Positions 1 to 16,617 of a DNA stretch of 64,000 nt are shown here, one piece after another. Below the pieces are notes generated by a model, which worked only from the letters and a program-made list of their open reading frames with translations, had not been told where the DNA came from and did no database searches. This stretch comes from Epiperipatus broadwayi (lineage: Eukaryota; Onychophora; Udeonychophora; Euonychophora; Peripatidae). Position 1 is the stretch's first letter; the number at the start of each line of letters is the position of its first letter. The translations under genes were made by a program, and so were the position numbers. The DNA lies in the NCBI GenBank assembly GCA_028023455.1, contig JAQFVV010012405.1:6345334-6409333 (forward strand), given 5' to 3'.

Positions 1-3065
<3,065 letters not shown>

Positions 3066-3339
3066 TATTGTGTATTCTATTATAATCTTATGTTTATTTA
3101 ATATTCATAAGTGTTTGCAGTCAACTTGCTCATAAAACAAAAGGGATCTGAAGTAACGTTTATATTTAAATGTATATTTTTGTTAAAAACTGACACAAGT
3201 AAGTAAAATCATTTAAGATAAAATTTTATTATGTCATTTTTTTTGTTGCTTGATTAATAAAACTGCCATTATAAAAAAAGCACTGAAGATACAATTCAAT
3301 TGTGATTGAATCTAAGCATATTTAATATTTTATTAGATA

Positions 3340-4287
3340 CACCTGGGTCTCATTTTACGTGGATTTATTTAACGCGATTTTGAAGTTACGCGATTCATGT
3401 TTCTTTGGAAGTCAAACTCTGATATGCACTATTACTTTAAATAATAAATTTTGCGCACTTACATCATATTGAAAGTAATAGCACATTATTGGAATTTGAC
3501 TTTCATCTTAGTAATTTCAATATTTTCAGTGCTTTATAATAGTAAGATTTTATGCAATAATGAAATTAAAATCATGATTTCCACATTTTATGTATACACA
3601 CATTAAATTTTACAAGATTATAATGTAAATTTGTTCAAACATTGTGCGTGTTAATTTTGCATTTTAAATCACATTCTGTTTTTGCTTTTTAAAAAAGAAC
3701 GTAATCAATTATTAATCATTTAGTGTCCGCAAGTTTATTTTTAAAAGGTGAGTAATAGCAGTGGGCACAATTAAATTTGACAATTAAAAATTAAAATCTG
3801 ATTTTTAATTGTAATTAACAATTTAAAAATTACTTAAGGTGACCTGAAATTAATGTGATGTGAAGTTGGCGCTAGTTGTATTTCCTCTTGTGAAGAATCT
3901 GATTTTTTACCAGTTTGCAAACGAACCTGTTTATCGGCAAATAGCGATAATAATTAAAACATGTATAAAAAAATGTAAATTACTGTACTGTAAATTATGC
4001 ATAAAAATATATTATTTTGAATAAAATTAAATATTATAGTTAAAAAAAGTTTGTCTTGTATCAATTTTTTTCAAATTTGAAATTTTTTATTAGTCATATT
4101 TTATTTCCTTATTTTTTTTTTTGCGCGAATTTTAAAGTAATTTTATGTTGGTGCTTTGCTTTTACGCGATTTTTGAAAAATCACAGTCCATATCCCCCCT
4201 TTTTTAAGGTAAGTTACGTCTATTTTTGCACGATTTCGTTTGCATGTGTTTTCTGAGGAACCTATCACGTAAAATGAGACCCAGGTG
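3340..4287. mobile_element. Tc1/mariner-like non-autonomous DNA transposon with 22-bp TIRs
   Basis: The ends are perfect 22-bp inverted repeats: CACCTGGGTCTCATTTTACG at 3,340 onward, and its reverse complement ending at 4,287. TA dinucleotides at 3,338-3,339 and 4,288-4,289 look like the TA target duplication of the Tc1/mariner/pogo superfamily. Subterminal ACGCGAT-type motifs occur on both sides (around 3,372-3,392 and 4,163-4,172). An internal hairpin lies at about 3,411-3,505, where a GAAGTCAAA...ATTACTTT block reappears inverted. The 948 bp hold no transposase-length frame; the only ATG frame (4,056-4,256) is 66 codons and Phe/Tyr-rich with no DDE motif. I infer a MITE-like deletion derivative moved in trans. 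Confidence 0.88.
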
Positions 4288-4289
4288 TA

Positions 4290-7200
4290 TTGTATTCTCC
4301 AACTAGTTACTACTAATAGTTATTACTCATTAGGAATTGCTTTCAAGTCAATTACTATTTTAATTTCCACAGATTAATTGATGACTATATTCTGTTTTGT
4401 TTGGTGTTCACACTTATGAGATAGACATGGTTTATTTGTGAGATTTGATTGTTGCCATGTTAGATAATCACAACATAATGTGTTGTCATGCTTGTTATTT
4501 ATTTTTATATCTATGTCATCTCACATGAAATGTACATTTTTCTTTACTCTCCATGGTAGTGTGATTATTTTGGGTGGATGGTGTAGATGCCCATGGACTT
4601 TTGAGCTAATTAAGGTCTATACTGTTACAAAGAATTTTGCATATTTTCTTAAATAATGGATTAACCACCCGGTTTCTCCTCATATTCCTATAGGTGTTCC
4701 ATATAGTGGCACCTGAACATCAGAACATCCATGGTCATGGAATGACCATGATCTAGGTTACCTACTTGTCTGTCTTGGCTCACCACTGTTATTCTTATGG
4801 TTATATAGCATATGACATTAATTCTTGATGTTTTAATATTTAGTGGCAATAAAATCATCCTTGGAAAGATTAATTAGATCTGTGAACCATGTTAGCATTA
4901 GGCAAATGATGATACCAAATAGTAATATCTTTGTTAAGTATTAATTTATAATACTATATTATTGTATCAGTTTATTATCGGCTCAAATTGATATCAAATG
5001 TACATACAGTATTTATTGTTTGTTATTCTTAGTTAAGTATTAGTAAACTAAAATTTTCATTTGTGTTATAGAAAAGTTTTATAATAGGATATTTGGGAAC
5101 CAAATGTTAGAGTGGCACTGATTTATTTGAGGTAGATTTGAGCTGTAATACCAGTCCCACATCTTAAGTAAATAGAAATTAGGAAGTTATATAATCCTTT
5201 TCCAATAATGAAATAAATATAATTATCGATGCCTTAAGGAATATTCATTATCTTAAAAGTACCTAGTATTAAGTAGTGTCAGCCTACCATTCGATAAATA
5301 GCAACCTTGTGATTATCTTATTTGTATTTTAATTTTGATATAGAAATTTAATAAACCTATACATGGTAAACAAAATTTAATAAATTTGTAATAAGCTAGA
5401 AAAATGTAAATTAAAAGAATAAGTGTAAATAATGATAATACTGTAAAATGTAATGATGTATTATAATTTTGATTTTTGATTTAAGGAGGTATTCTTAAGT
5501 GAGTATTAAAGTCATGCTAATAAGTTGTTTTTTTTAAAATAAAATTTCCTTTTGATTAATTTGATAAAGCTATTTTTTTTAAATGTGTAAATATTAATTG
5601 TAAATAAATTGTATTTTGGAAATTAATTAAGTTGTCAATAACCTTATTGCTAAACACTATCCATATTATTATTGCTATCACCATGTCATTACTCAAAACT
5701 ATTAATTTTATTATATGTTCAACATGTCACTAATAAATTTTACTAAACTCCTATATTTGGAGCATATAAAATTTTATCATTGACTGATTAAAATATTGTG
5801 GGTACTATGCAGAGATTCTATTTTGAAATGATATCTTAAAAACCAATATTTGATTTTAAATACTAATATCTTAATAAATTGTAAAATACAATCATTCACT
5901 AAACTTAGTCATATCGATCAAAAATTGTAAGATACAATCATTCACTAAACTTAGTCATACCAATCAAAGAGATCAAATTTGAATTGTTCTTAGATGATGT
6001 TATTATTGTCCTACTATTATTATTGTAATTATGATTGAAATATTTTAAGATTATCTAATGGCTAACATGATTGTTATGTTTACATTCTTACTATGGATTT
6101 GTTGAGTTATTATAAAGTTTAGATTTGTCTTTATATTTATTAATAAAGTAGTTAAATATCTTTAATAATTCCCTTTTGTAATATAATTGATCTTAATCTT
6201 CTATATTTGGATCAACCATAAAATCCCTTTGGCTGATCCAGATATACATTAGGAAATTGTTGAGTTTTAAAGTCATATGAACCCTGAGAAATTATTGATT
6301 AATAATTTTAAACTTTGATTCTATTTGTTAGACATTATTTCTTAAGCTATTTTGTATACATTGTCTTAGTTTCTTATCTTTATTCTTATTGTTTTTGCAA
6401 ATTAATCAAAATCCCAAAGATTTAAAATTTCTTCTTTGATTACTTAAACTTAGAACCTCTTGCTTTTATTTTAGTTGTATCAAATTAATGCATGAGAACC
6501 CCATTCATCAGGAGCTACATTGTTATAATAGTTCACCCATATTTTTATTTTAGTTCTGTCATCAGTTTATTGTATTACACCAGCATAATTTATTCATCCT
6601 TCATTGATCCCTATTTCATTGCCAAATTAACTATTCATTACTTTAACAGATCCTCTTTCTCCTCTTCTCATTTTTAGGTCTATTCATTATTCTTTTATAG
6701 TAATTAATTATTATTTGCTCTTCATTACCTTCTTAATTTTCTACATCTTTATGCTTTTGTCATTCATTTGATTTTGCTAATTTCATGATCATTTCCTAGA
6801 CAGATATCTTCCTGATTATTAATCATTTTATATAATTGCAAGATAAACATATGTCTTCATATTATTATATTTTTCTGTATTGAAAGTTAGCTTAAGCCGT
6901 ATGCTTTATGTAATGTTAGAATGTAAGGGATTTAGGATCCATGTACTGTAATGTCTTTAGTATATTGTAACCTCTCCTAATCATGTTCCTCTCATATGCT
7001 CATGCTCATCGTAGCCAGTCCTGTTCTTATGTTCATGTTTACTCTATTGTATTTTATTTGTATTCTATTATATGCCCTGTTGTCATCCTAATGTGGCTAA
7101 ACCAGGGATACTATGGGCTGTGGGGGTTACAATATAGGTATTAAAATTATAGCTACTGAAATGCTATTAAAGAATATATATATTCACAAGTTAGTAATTT

Positions 7201-7524
7201 TTTTAATAATATGCTTAAAAAAATGTTTATTTATTAATTAACATTTTCAATTTAAACTTCAATTTTTTAATCAATTTTTTTTTATATAACTTGAATTTAA
7301 AATAAATAATTTTTTTCACCATAGGAACTTTTTATAATTGCTTATTTTTTATATAAGATAAATGGGATAAAGGTGTTTTACCAAATGTTTTATGTATTTT
7401 TTACAAAGTTCTGCAGTAAATATTCATGGTTCTTTTTAAACATAAAGTTACAAGGCAATGTAAAAATGTAAATGTTTTCCAACATGCATTCAACTAAATG
7501 AGTTTTTTTTTTCATATGTCTAAT
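4290..7524. other. AT-rich spacer, no gene seen
   Basis: There is no convincing exon or element. A slightly less AT-rich patch at 4,560-4,800 and another at 6,940-7,130 were checked in all frames and show stops throughout. A 46-bp tandem duplication lies at 5,879-5,970. Short Met-initiated frames such as 6,492-6,677 have low-complexity Phe/Ile/Tyr/Ser composition expected from AT-rich noise. Confidence 0.55.
5879..5970. repeat. 46-bp tandem duplication
   Basis: The block containing ATACAATCATTCACTAAACT occurs twice with a 46-bp period (anchor positions 5,886 and 5,932), with a few mismatches. It looks like a local duplication. Confidence 0.85.
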
Positions 7525-7595
7525 GCGTTGACTGGGAAGCGAACCCAGGCCAGCTGCTTAGAAGGCAGCTACGTGAACCATTAGGCCACCACACA
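7525..7595 (-). repeat. tRNA-Gly-like repeat (tRNA pseudogene or SINE head)
   Basis: On the minus strand the segment has an A-box-like GGTGGCCTAATGGTT, an anticodon arm GCTGC-CTTCTAA-GCAGC and a B-box-like GGGTTCGCTTCCC, in the order and spacing of a tRNA. It resembles tRNA-Gly(UCC), but the loop reads TCT and the acceptor stem pairs poorly. A similar copy occurs at 43,174-43,244. I treat it as a tRNA-derived repeat rather than a working tRNA gene. Confidence 0.75.
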
Positions 7596-7867
7596 CTTGG
7601 ATAAATGAGATTTATTAGTTGCTCTATGTCATCTTACATATTTAATTATTCTAATGCCCTTATTTTTGTTCTTCATGTAATGAACATATTGGTTCAGTTT
7701 GCAAGTATCACTTCAAAGCAAACACATTTGATAATTAAATATAATTGATAATAGATAGTAATCATTTTTAAGGTGAGAAATTATAGTGTTTTTTATCCCA
7801 ATTATATACTTTAATTTTATATTAAATACTAAATATATCAGATTAATATCTTTCAAATGCAAATAAT

Positions 7868-8063
7868 TTGTTAATAATAGCACACAAATAGACAACATAG
7901 GCTAATAATTATACAATGTTTCTAGTAATATTATTTTCCAATCTTCTTCAGATGTTGATGACCTGACTAGTGACAATATAGGAGTTGAACTTACTCCTTT
8001 AGATTCTTGAATATTGAATTTTAAGTCAAAACTCTAACCAACTGAGTTATTCTGCCTTCTTAA
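7868..8063 (-). repeat. tRNA-cored fold-back family, single-arm copy
   Basis: Read on the minus strand, this copy starts with a tRNA-like head: an A box AACTCAGTTGGTTAGAG, then the family-specific TTAAAATTCAATATTCAAG, then a degenerate B box. A body containing CATCTGAAGAAGATTGGAAA follows, with a tail that matches the arms of the longer copies at 61,724-62,212 and 62,875-63,393. Only one arm is present here, so it is either a truncated fold-back or the monomeric progenitor of the palindromic copies. Confidence 0.75.
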
Positions 8064-8476
8064 TAAATTTTCAATAATCTTTTTATCAGGGCCTAAATTG
8101 TATATCTCTTAACAATACCACAAACTTTCATTTTATTAAAAAAATCAAATAGTTTTCTCTCTGAAATTTATAAAAAGTTTAAGCACTGAATGTGGCAGAG
8201 ATGAGCCCAATCCATGGGGTGGGCCCAATCATGGATCTTGAGTTGCAGAATCTGGGACTCCACTATTGTACCAAATTAGGTAGAGTATTATATTTGGTTA
8301 TAAATGCAGGACAAATATAATTAATTCCTAAGATGTGATTTGTCAGAATTAATTTCATTAGTCAACCTAAATCATTGTACATATTTCCATAATCATTTAT
8401 GAGGATTTTACATCTTATATATATAACTTTGTACAAGCTTTTACAGAACAAATAAGCCCAAATACATTACTAAGAT

Positions 8477-8678
8477 GTGATAATATATATTGAAGTATTT
8501 CCATTATCTACGATTGAATGTTGACTGTCTAGAAAATTTTAAACTTTATTTAAATTTTTCAAATACTTAGTAATAACACACTAATATACAATACAGGTTA
8601 GTAGTTTGAATAAAGTTTAAAATTTTCAAGACATTCAACATTTAATGGTAGTTGACGGAAATAGCCCAACATATCATA
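8477..8678. mobile_element. Coreless copy of the tRNA-cored fold-back family
   Basis: The left half (TGATAATATATATTGAAGTA, then CCATTATCTACGATTGAATG and AAACTTTATTTAAATTTTTC) is mirrored by the right half (AATAAAGTTTAAAATTTTC, ACATTCAACATTTAATGG, GGAAATAGCCCAACATATCA). It is an imperfect palindrome of about 200 bp. It carries only the outer arm sequence of the family at 61.7-63.4 kb and lacks the tRNA-like centre. Confidence 0.78.
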
Positions 8679-9145
8679 TCTATTAAACCATCATCACCAA
8701 ATCTTCAGATAATGCTGAGATAATTCATAAGAAGCTTCTTAAATAATTATTTAAATTAACTTACCATCAATGCCCATCTTTTGTTAGATCAATGCCAATC
8801 TATTTTGTCAGAGAAAAGATGATCTATCTGATCTTTGGTTTGTTATATAGGAATAAATCAAAAATTGATACTCAATGCAATGGAAACTTCCTACAGATGG
8901 GATTTACATTTTTAAATTAATCAAGCTTGCTTATAGTTTCAAATATTAATTCAGACAAAATTTTAATGACTTTAATGAGATTGTAAATAATTTTATATTT
9001 TATCAGTTATGTATTGCTAAGAATATAAACCCATTCATAGTACAAAAGATTTAGAAAAAGATAAATCCTGATTTGTCATATTAAGCCTCATGTGCAAGCT
9101 GTTATTTTTACAGAATATTTCAAAAAGTCTGTGCTATATTATTGA
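8679..9145. other. AT-rich spacer
   Basis: I found no exon, element boundary or tandem repeat here. Confidence 0.5.
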
Positions 9146-9781
9146 AAACTGAAAATGTAATATAATGAGTGTGCTAATAGCTCTAAACAAGCTTTTTTAA
9201 TAAATGCCGCAACTGAAAGCATTTAAAATCTCTATCTAGAATTATTTCCAAACAGGTTTTGAGCTAATGGTTCTCATCAGTACATTCAGACACTTAATCC
9301 AGAATACAAACTCAAGCCCAGCATTTATCAAATGCATAACTATTAAGTAGAAAATCTGAAAATTTCAGACATCTATATGTGTTCAAATCCAGCTATCTAA
9401 CTTTAATAGATATGCGGGACTGAACAAAATTCAGATAAACCATTAATAGCCTTAGCAATATAACACTATCAAAGCCTCAAAAGCCAAACTATAATAGTAA
9501 GGAAATCAAGTCATACATCACGTGACCATTTAATAAGCTTGTATTTACAAATGTAATATAATGAGCACATCTGAATATCCTAACACCCATTGATAAGAGC
9601 CATTAGCTCAAAACTGGTTTGGGGATAGGGATAATTCGAGATAGAGATTTTAAATGCTTTCTTCTATGGCATTTATTGAAAAAAGCTTGTTTAGAGCTAT
9701 TAGCACACTCATTATATTACATTTGTAAATACAAGTTTATTAAATTAAGTCACATGATGTATGACTTGATTTCCTTACTAT
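9146..9781. repeat. Nested inverted-repeat cluster (fold-back element plus inverted partial copy)
   Basis: The block 9,497-9,570 (AGTAAGGAAATCAAGTCATA through ACAAATGTAATATAATGAGC) recurs inverted at 9,707-9,781, giving ~75-bp arms of a ~285-bp fold-back. In addition, 9,146-9,300 (GTGTGCTAATAGCTCTAAAC, later AAATCTCTATCT and TTTTGAGCTAATGG) recurs inverted at about 9,588-9,745. The segment is therefore a palindrome inside a larger inverted repeat, as expected if one copy of the element inserted next to or into another in opposite orientation. No coding frame is present. Confidence 0.75.
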
Positions 9782-11221
9782 GAAAATTTAAAAGTAACTT
9801 AAGATTATGGCTGCCATTGAATATAAGTTTTGTTCTGTTTTATATATTTCTATAATGTAATTAATTTTGATACGCAAGTCTTTTACACATATCTACACAA
9901 ACATATAAACCTATATATATAAATTCATCATAATACAGCAGTAGAATTTCCATCTATCATGCCAATGACTAGGTTGAATCCAGTTTGAGTAAACTTGAAA
10001 ATTTTGAAATAGCCCTAGTATTTTTTTCACCTGTTTATATCCATTCCAATTCAGCATCCAATAGTGATGGGTAAGTGATATCTAGCTAATTATAACTTGA
10101 AGATAAAGCAAAGATAAAGAACTACTGAAACTCATTCTATGGCAATTGATAAGAGATAATGCCTTCTTTTATAAAGGGCTTTTGGAGAGGTCTTTGCCTC
10201 ATTATGGGTTTTCATAGTTTTATCTATATGTCTAACATGCAAAAAGTATTAAATGTTTTAGCACTTTTTACATTTGTAATTAGCCTATTTTGTGTGGCAG
10301 TTGCTGTAATACTTTCTTTTTCGTTTTATATTTTCTTTCACGATTTAAATTCTTTTTAAAGGATTTTTCAAACGTTTGACAGAATAAAATGTTCTAATCT
10401 ATAAATCATTACTTTAATCTGGCTATAAAAGTTATTAAATACAAAAAGTTCTACTTAAATAAAAGTGATTTTTGGTATAATTTGTTTAAGCACTTTTTGG
10501 TAGCCTTTGAGGTTAATTCTTTTTTTTTCTTTGAAAGTATTTGAAATCGTCGATTATGGAAAAAAATGCAGTAAAAATTAACATTTTTTGACCCACAAGT
10601 TCTCTTATAATAAATCCAAGTTATTTTTTCCCCATCTTAATGATGACTCAGTTTTAACGTTTTATTATTTAAATAGTTATATACTGTATAAATATACACA
10701 TTACACTATTCCTATGAATATTTCTTTCTGAGAACAATCTGATTTAATCTACTCATGCATTTCATTCTCCATTAAGTTCATTTAAAATGCAAAATAAACT
10801 CAGTGCTATTGGAGTTATGCCTCTTTAATATAATATGCAATCATATGTGTACAAATACACTCATAAACTTTTCATGCAATTTATAGTTAAGGTTTACAGG
10901 TAGTCAATTTTTTTAGAGCTTATATGCAAAGCAAATAAATACTCAAAATGGCTATTTATATGTTTATGTAGTAACTGTAATATATATATATATTGTGCCC
11001 TTACCAAAACGAGAAACTCTAAACAAAAAATTCAGCTAACTAGGATATAGCAATATTAAACTGCAATTGGGTTACACAAACAATGACTATTAAAAAAATA
11101 CTATTTTGACTAACTCAAGATACACTACTAAGATACAATATCTAATAAAAACAATATTTGCCAATAACTAAATATAAGAAAACTTATTAAATTAAAATAT
11201 CATAATACTTATTGTATTTTT
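9782..11221. other. AT-rich spacer
   Basis: Apart from one 66-codon frame with a hydrophobic stretch (10,159-10,359, listed separately), I see nothing with coding or repeat character. Confidence 0.5.
10159..10359 (+). CDS. Doubtful small membrane-protein ORF
   Basis: This is a 66-codon frame. Residues 1-20 are mixed and include MPSFIKGFWRGL; residues about 32-60 form one strongly hydrophobic stretch (VLNVLALFTFVISLFC onward) that could span a membrane. An A lies three bases before the ATG, and an AATAAA lies about 25 bases after the TAA stop. I do not recognise a family and see no splice-bounded neighbour. In AT-rich DNA, T-rich frames encode Phe/Leu/Val and mimic membrane segments, so chance is the likelier explanation. 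It is listed only because it is a complete frame with a nearby polyadenylation-type signal. Confidence 0.12.
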   Translation: MPSFIKGFWRGLCLIMGFHSFIYMSNMQKVLNVLALFTFVISLFCVAVAVILSFSFYIFFHDLNSF

Positions 11222-11371
11222 ATATTGGACTATTTCCATCATCTAATATGTGTGTTGAATGTCTTTAGAAAAATTCAACTTTATTTAAATACTCCAAATA
11301 CATTCAACTGTTAGTAATATCACAGCAAACAGGTTAGTATATGCACCAACTGTTAGTAATGTCACAGCAAA
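11222..11371 (+). repeat. tRNA-cored fold-back family, left-end fragment
   Basis: The segment begins TTGGACTATTTCCATCATCT, matching the terminal repeat of the fold-backs at 60.2, 61.7 and 62.9 kb. It continues with TTGAATGTCTTTAGAAAAA and CATTCAACTGTTAGTAAT. The last block is repeated locally (CAACTGTTAGTAAT near 11,308 and 11,348). No right arm is seen. Confidence 0.72.
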
Positions 11372-14300
11372 CAATCATAATATTTAGGTTCTTAATAAAT
11401 AATTAGGGTTCCAACTAGAATACTCAATCTATTCATTTCAATAATAAATTTAATTTATAAACTTGCTCAATATTATAAATAAAATAAGGTTCTATCAAAA
11501 TAACAAATATAATCATGAAACTCTTAACATGAGTTGTTCAGTAAGTTACAATGGCTTAAACATTGAGGGTACATCCATAAGGACACATTCCCAATGGTAT
11601 AAGAATATTACCCCAATAAATTCACACAACAGCAATACTATATAATACTCTCATGTCTTAAAACACACATATAATAATCCTAAAATATGATTTATAAACT
11701 TATTACAGAAATAACAATAAAATACTTAATATTCCTTTAATAAAAAATACTAATTGGTCATTTAACATTAACCAATGAAATCTTACTTATCATCTTTCAA
11801 TAGAAAATTTTCAATTTTTCTAAAATAATAATAATAATCTTAGGTTCATTTCTAACAAAATAAATAAATTAATTAACACCCCGTAGTTAAATATGATGAA
11901 GGATTTTACATAATATTTAACTATTTTAAAATAATAACAACAATAAGCTACTAAGATAACTTAATGACTCTCAACATTAAATCTATTTTAATAATTAAAT
12001 TTAGCAATAATACATAATAATATAATAAGATCTCTCTGTTTAATGTGGCATTCATAAAATATACTGAATTTTAATATTGTGGCAATATCAAGTATATCTC
12101 TCATTGATGTTGTATCAGTTTAAAAAATAATCATCAATATATCATATCTTCTACGATAATAACAATAATAGTATACTTTGTTAATCAATCAAATATAATA
12201 GAAATGGTGTTTAAATAATCTTTAGGGATCATGTGCCAAATAAGTAATATTTCAAATTATTAATGTCTGTGGATCATGCATGTAGAATAAAAAATCAAAT
12301 AAACAACATGCAGATAACTCATAACTTATCTGGAATATACGTTTCAAAAAACAGTTAACAAATTTATTTATAAATTAACAATATTATACTATTACAATAA
12401 GGTTATACATAATATAAAAAAAAAATATTTACAAAAGTAAAATAAGAATTGACATTATTTAACATTAAAAAAATATTTATAGTAAATTTTACAAGAAATA
12501 AAATAAGATAGTCTTCACTCCTGCCATTTAAAAAAAAAAACTTACAACAGAAATGACAATATTTTATCCTCATTCACTAAAAATAAAATTCTATTATTTT
12601 GTGTTGGAAACAGTTACAATAAATTTCCCAATTTCTAAGAAAACTTAATATTACACTTATACTATTTCAAGCTATGTTTGTTATGATATAATGCATCAAT
12701 ATAAATTTATATTTAAAATACACTTCTTAAAATTCAACAAGTAAAATATTTTCAAAAAAAAAATTATTAAAGACTTTCTTTGCAGTTTAGCAAAGTATCA
12801 TCCTGATATTGGAATATTAGAAAATTTTAAATAAAAATATGAATACCTTCCTCTATAAAAAATTAACTATTTATGCAAAATACTTAAGAGATAATTTCAT
12901 AAATTTTTGTAACTTAAATGAGTTTGAATTATTTATAATAAAATTTAAAGAACTATTTATAAATTATATTGCTTGACATTTGTATTTCTTTTGTTTTTTA
13001 TACTCTTACATTCATCATATCCAAAATCATTTTCACCATTCTCATTTCATTCCAATTTTAAAATATGCATCTGTTTGAGCTAAGTAATCTCTAATACTTG
13101 TAGGAATATCAATCATTCCTCTCTTATGTTATATACTATGACAATCATCAATCAACTCAACATCATTTGTGAAAGAAATTTCTATATACTTCATCTTGCC
13201 CTCTCACAAAATTATCAACTTCAAACAGTTTAGCCATTATTTTACCAACTTATAAAACTATATCCTATGATGATTCCTGTGGTGATAGATAGTGATTAAA
13301 GTGTAGGGTATGGAATAATAACAAGAATGACTCAAAGAGTAAGATAATATCATCATGGATACAGTGCAAATCATAATAATAGGTCCATATTCATTGGGCA
13401 CCTAAGATTCAAGTCATGGCTCTATTATAGCACTTATTGATGATAAGGAAATGCAACTGTCCATGGAAAAAGATATACAGCCCTATGTTATCTGTATATT
13501 TTAATAACTTTAAAGTATGAAAATGTAATTCACATACAACAGTTTTCAACATATCCCTAACACCTAGGATTTCATATGAATATTACTCTCCCAACCACCA
13601 TCCTATATCTTCCACACTGAATAACTCACTTAACATCATAAAATATACAAACTGCATTCTAAAATAATTTCCAAAACAACAATATTAAAGAAACAACAAA
13701 GATCTAAATTCATTTCAAGATGTTTTTTTAAAGTTTTCAAGCACAAATGATCTTGATAAAACATACATCAGTACTATACATTTATTTATTTGTTATTATA
13801 TAATTTTAGAGATCAGTATTATGTCTTTCTCTGTATTTCAACAGATAACATTCATAAAAAATAACATATTAATAATGTAACAATGTTATATAATGTATGC
13901 ATATTCAAGCATTTACATTAAATAAATATTTAAAATATCCTTGGATGTTTCAAGACATTCATCCGCATTCATCAATTCTTTTATAAAAATACACACAATG
14001 ATAATTCTATCAACAGTTCATTTAATTGTTTAATATTAAATTCAAGCAATATAAAATACTAATTTAAAATACTAATTAAGATGTATCATTTTTAAAAACA
14101 AAATTATCAAGCAAAATGTAATATAAATAATAAAAGAAATTACCAATGACCTGAACAAGATCACTTACGGTGATCCACTTCTTGGACCATACATTCAGGA
14201 AAATCAATTATGATTGTAGTTTACCCTATTCAGAAAATTACTTTCTGAATACCCCATTTTTTATTTAACATACTACTAATAATAAATGTTAATCTATTTT

Positions 14301-16617
14301 AAGATTGATTTGAAAATATAATAATTATAGGTTGGTTTTAAAATAAAAAATTGTAATATTCTAAATATTAATGTTAGACTTAATATAAAAAAATGATTAA
14401 GTTTTAAAGTTACAAAAAGATTTTTTTTTCTCCTCCTGCTCATAAGCTGATTGCTTGTCAGGAAACTTTCCCCATTGCCTAGTTATGGGTGGAAAGCTTT
14501 GTGCACAATCATATTCCTGTCTCAGCACCATTTGAAGAAATGTACAAATAATAATAAAATCCAATAAAATCCAAGAAGAATATTAACCATCCCATAAAGA
14601 TAAAATGTTTATTTCAGTCCTTTCTGAAAATTTTATCCAGGCATGTAATATCTTTGTAAAATAATAATTCAAGAATCTATTTTATGTTAAAATATTTGTT
14701 TTTCCTATGTACATACTTTCTGTTAATTTTAGTCATTGTATATAGCAGATATATTACAGTAAATGTTGCACAAATTATATTTGCATCCCCATCGGTCAAA
14801 AACATTAGTAAAAATATTATATAATATAAATTATTTATTAATACATGTATCAACAGACATGTAGTTTATAAATTAAAAAAAATATTTCTTTCTTTAAAAG
14901 ATTTACAATTTTTATTCTTTTAAAAATTGCATCTTTTCATTAAATATTTTTCCAGGTAAATGACAGCTATATTATTCAAAGCAGTTATTAACTGATATAA
15001 TTTCAATCTTTTAAAAATGTATTATAAGTCATTTATTCCAGAAAAATCATTTTAGAGTATATACCTTATTTATTGATGAAATCAATAACAAGTCCTTTAA
15101 AAGCATAAAAGACATTCAAAAGTCATCTTCTTCAATCTGTCTTTAAATATATCATTCTTAAATGTAAGTCCATTTAGATTACTTTAAAGACAAATTAAAT
15201 GTAAATTATTATTAATCAATAAAAATCATTCTATCATACCATAAAATAAAATATTTTAAATTTAGTTTTTAAGCTTAGATGCAGAGTCTTAACTTTCTTT
15301 CTCTTTTTTTTTTTAATTTAATACTGTGATAATGATTTTTAATAAATATCCAATTCCTCTTAATTTACTTTAATAAACTAGTTTCACTGTAATACAATAA
15401 AGTAATTGCAAATAAATGTTCACTCACACCAGATATAGTTTTCATAAAAATTTCAAAGTTCTTACATAAACCTTCTCCAGTCTTGTAGTATATTTCTTAA
15501 CATTTGGTGGTCATTGTCCAAAGATTTAAATAACTACTATCACATTCCATAAAATTATTGTGATCCTAAGCTAAGTTTCAAGAAGAATAGTCTGATAGGG
15601 AAATTTGGTGTTTTAGTGAACCATTATTTAAATAGTTATTCAAATTATATTTTTAGTACAATTTTAAATCAAAATAATAATTTAAAAGAAATTACTACTG
15701 TTACAATATAAAAAATAATAGTTATAAATTTCAAACTAAATTTCACTTTAAAATCTAAATTACTGCCTTATTCTGAATTTGAATCACTTAATCTGAAAAT
15801 TACTGAATCACCATCTAGACTGGGTTTAACCTCTCTTTTTATAATGGCCTTAATTCAATGATTTTATTGGTCAATACTGCTTGTAAAAATCTGCTAATTT
15901 ACATAACTACATCAATATAATTTTTTAAAATTAAGTTTTAAAATTAGGAGTCATCAATATTAAATATTATCAAATTATTCAATATCTTAAATATTAAATA
16001 TTTTTATCTAAAAAAATTAAATATCCTTGTTAAAACAATTTTTAATATTTTAATGACCTAAAATTGATTTAAAAATAAAATATTACACCTAAATAAAATA
16101 TGATAACTTTTAATTATTACTTTTAAAATATTATCTCTAGACTTTATATTTGTTACTTTATTATGTATCAAATTTTTGTTAACAAGATAAAATTAAAGTT
16201 TTCTTTCTCTAACTTTTGAAAGCTCACATATTCACACTGACCTCTAATCATGTGATACTTTCAACACATTCTAAGCTAATATTAAATTGGCTATGATTTA
16301 AATAATATTTTAAACAAAAATAATTACCTTAAACATATAATATAAAATATTTACCACTATAATTAAGCTATTCTACCATTATAGTGTCTTTTAAATATAA
16401 TAAATTAAAATTAATATTATCTTTTAAACAATTTATTGTATCATTTTATTATTTAATTAATCTTCAAATGAGTTCATACTACCTAAAATCTTTATAGACT
16501 CCTATCTACTGAGTTTGAACCTCTACTACATATAACATAAAATTATATGCTAGAAAATAACCTAAATTTAATTTTTTTTAAATAGTTACTTATCCAACCC
16601 TACCTAACTATCTGTAC
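11372..16617. other. Long AT-rich desert
   Basis: More than 5 kb of very AT-rich sequence holds no supported exon or element and only A/T homopolymers. A less AT-rich patch at 14,430-14,540 (around CATTGCCTAGTTATGGGTGG) was checked and has stops in all frames. The area may be old, unrecognisable repeat DNA or part of a large intron. Confidence 0.5.
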
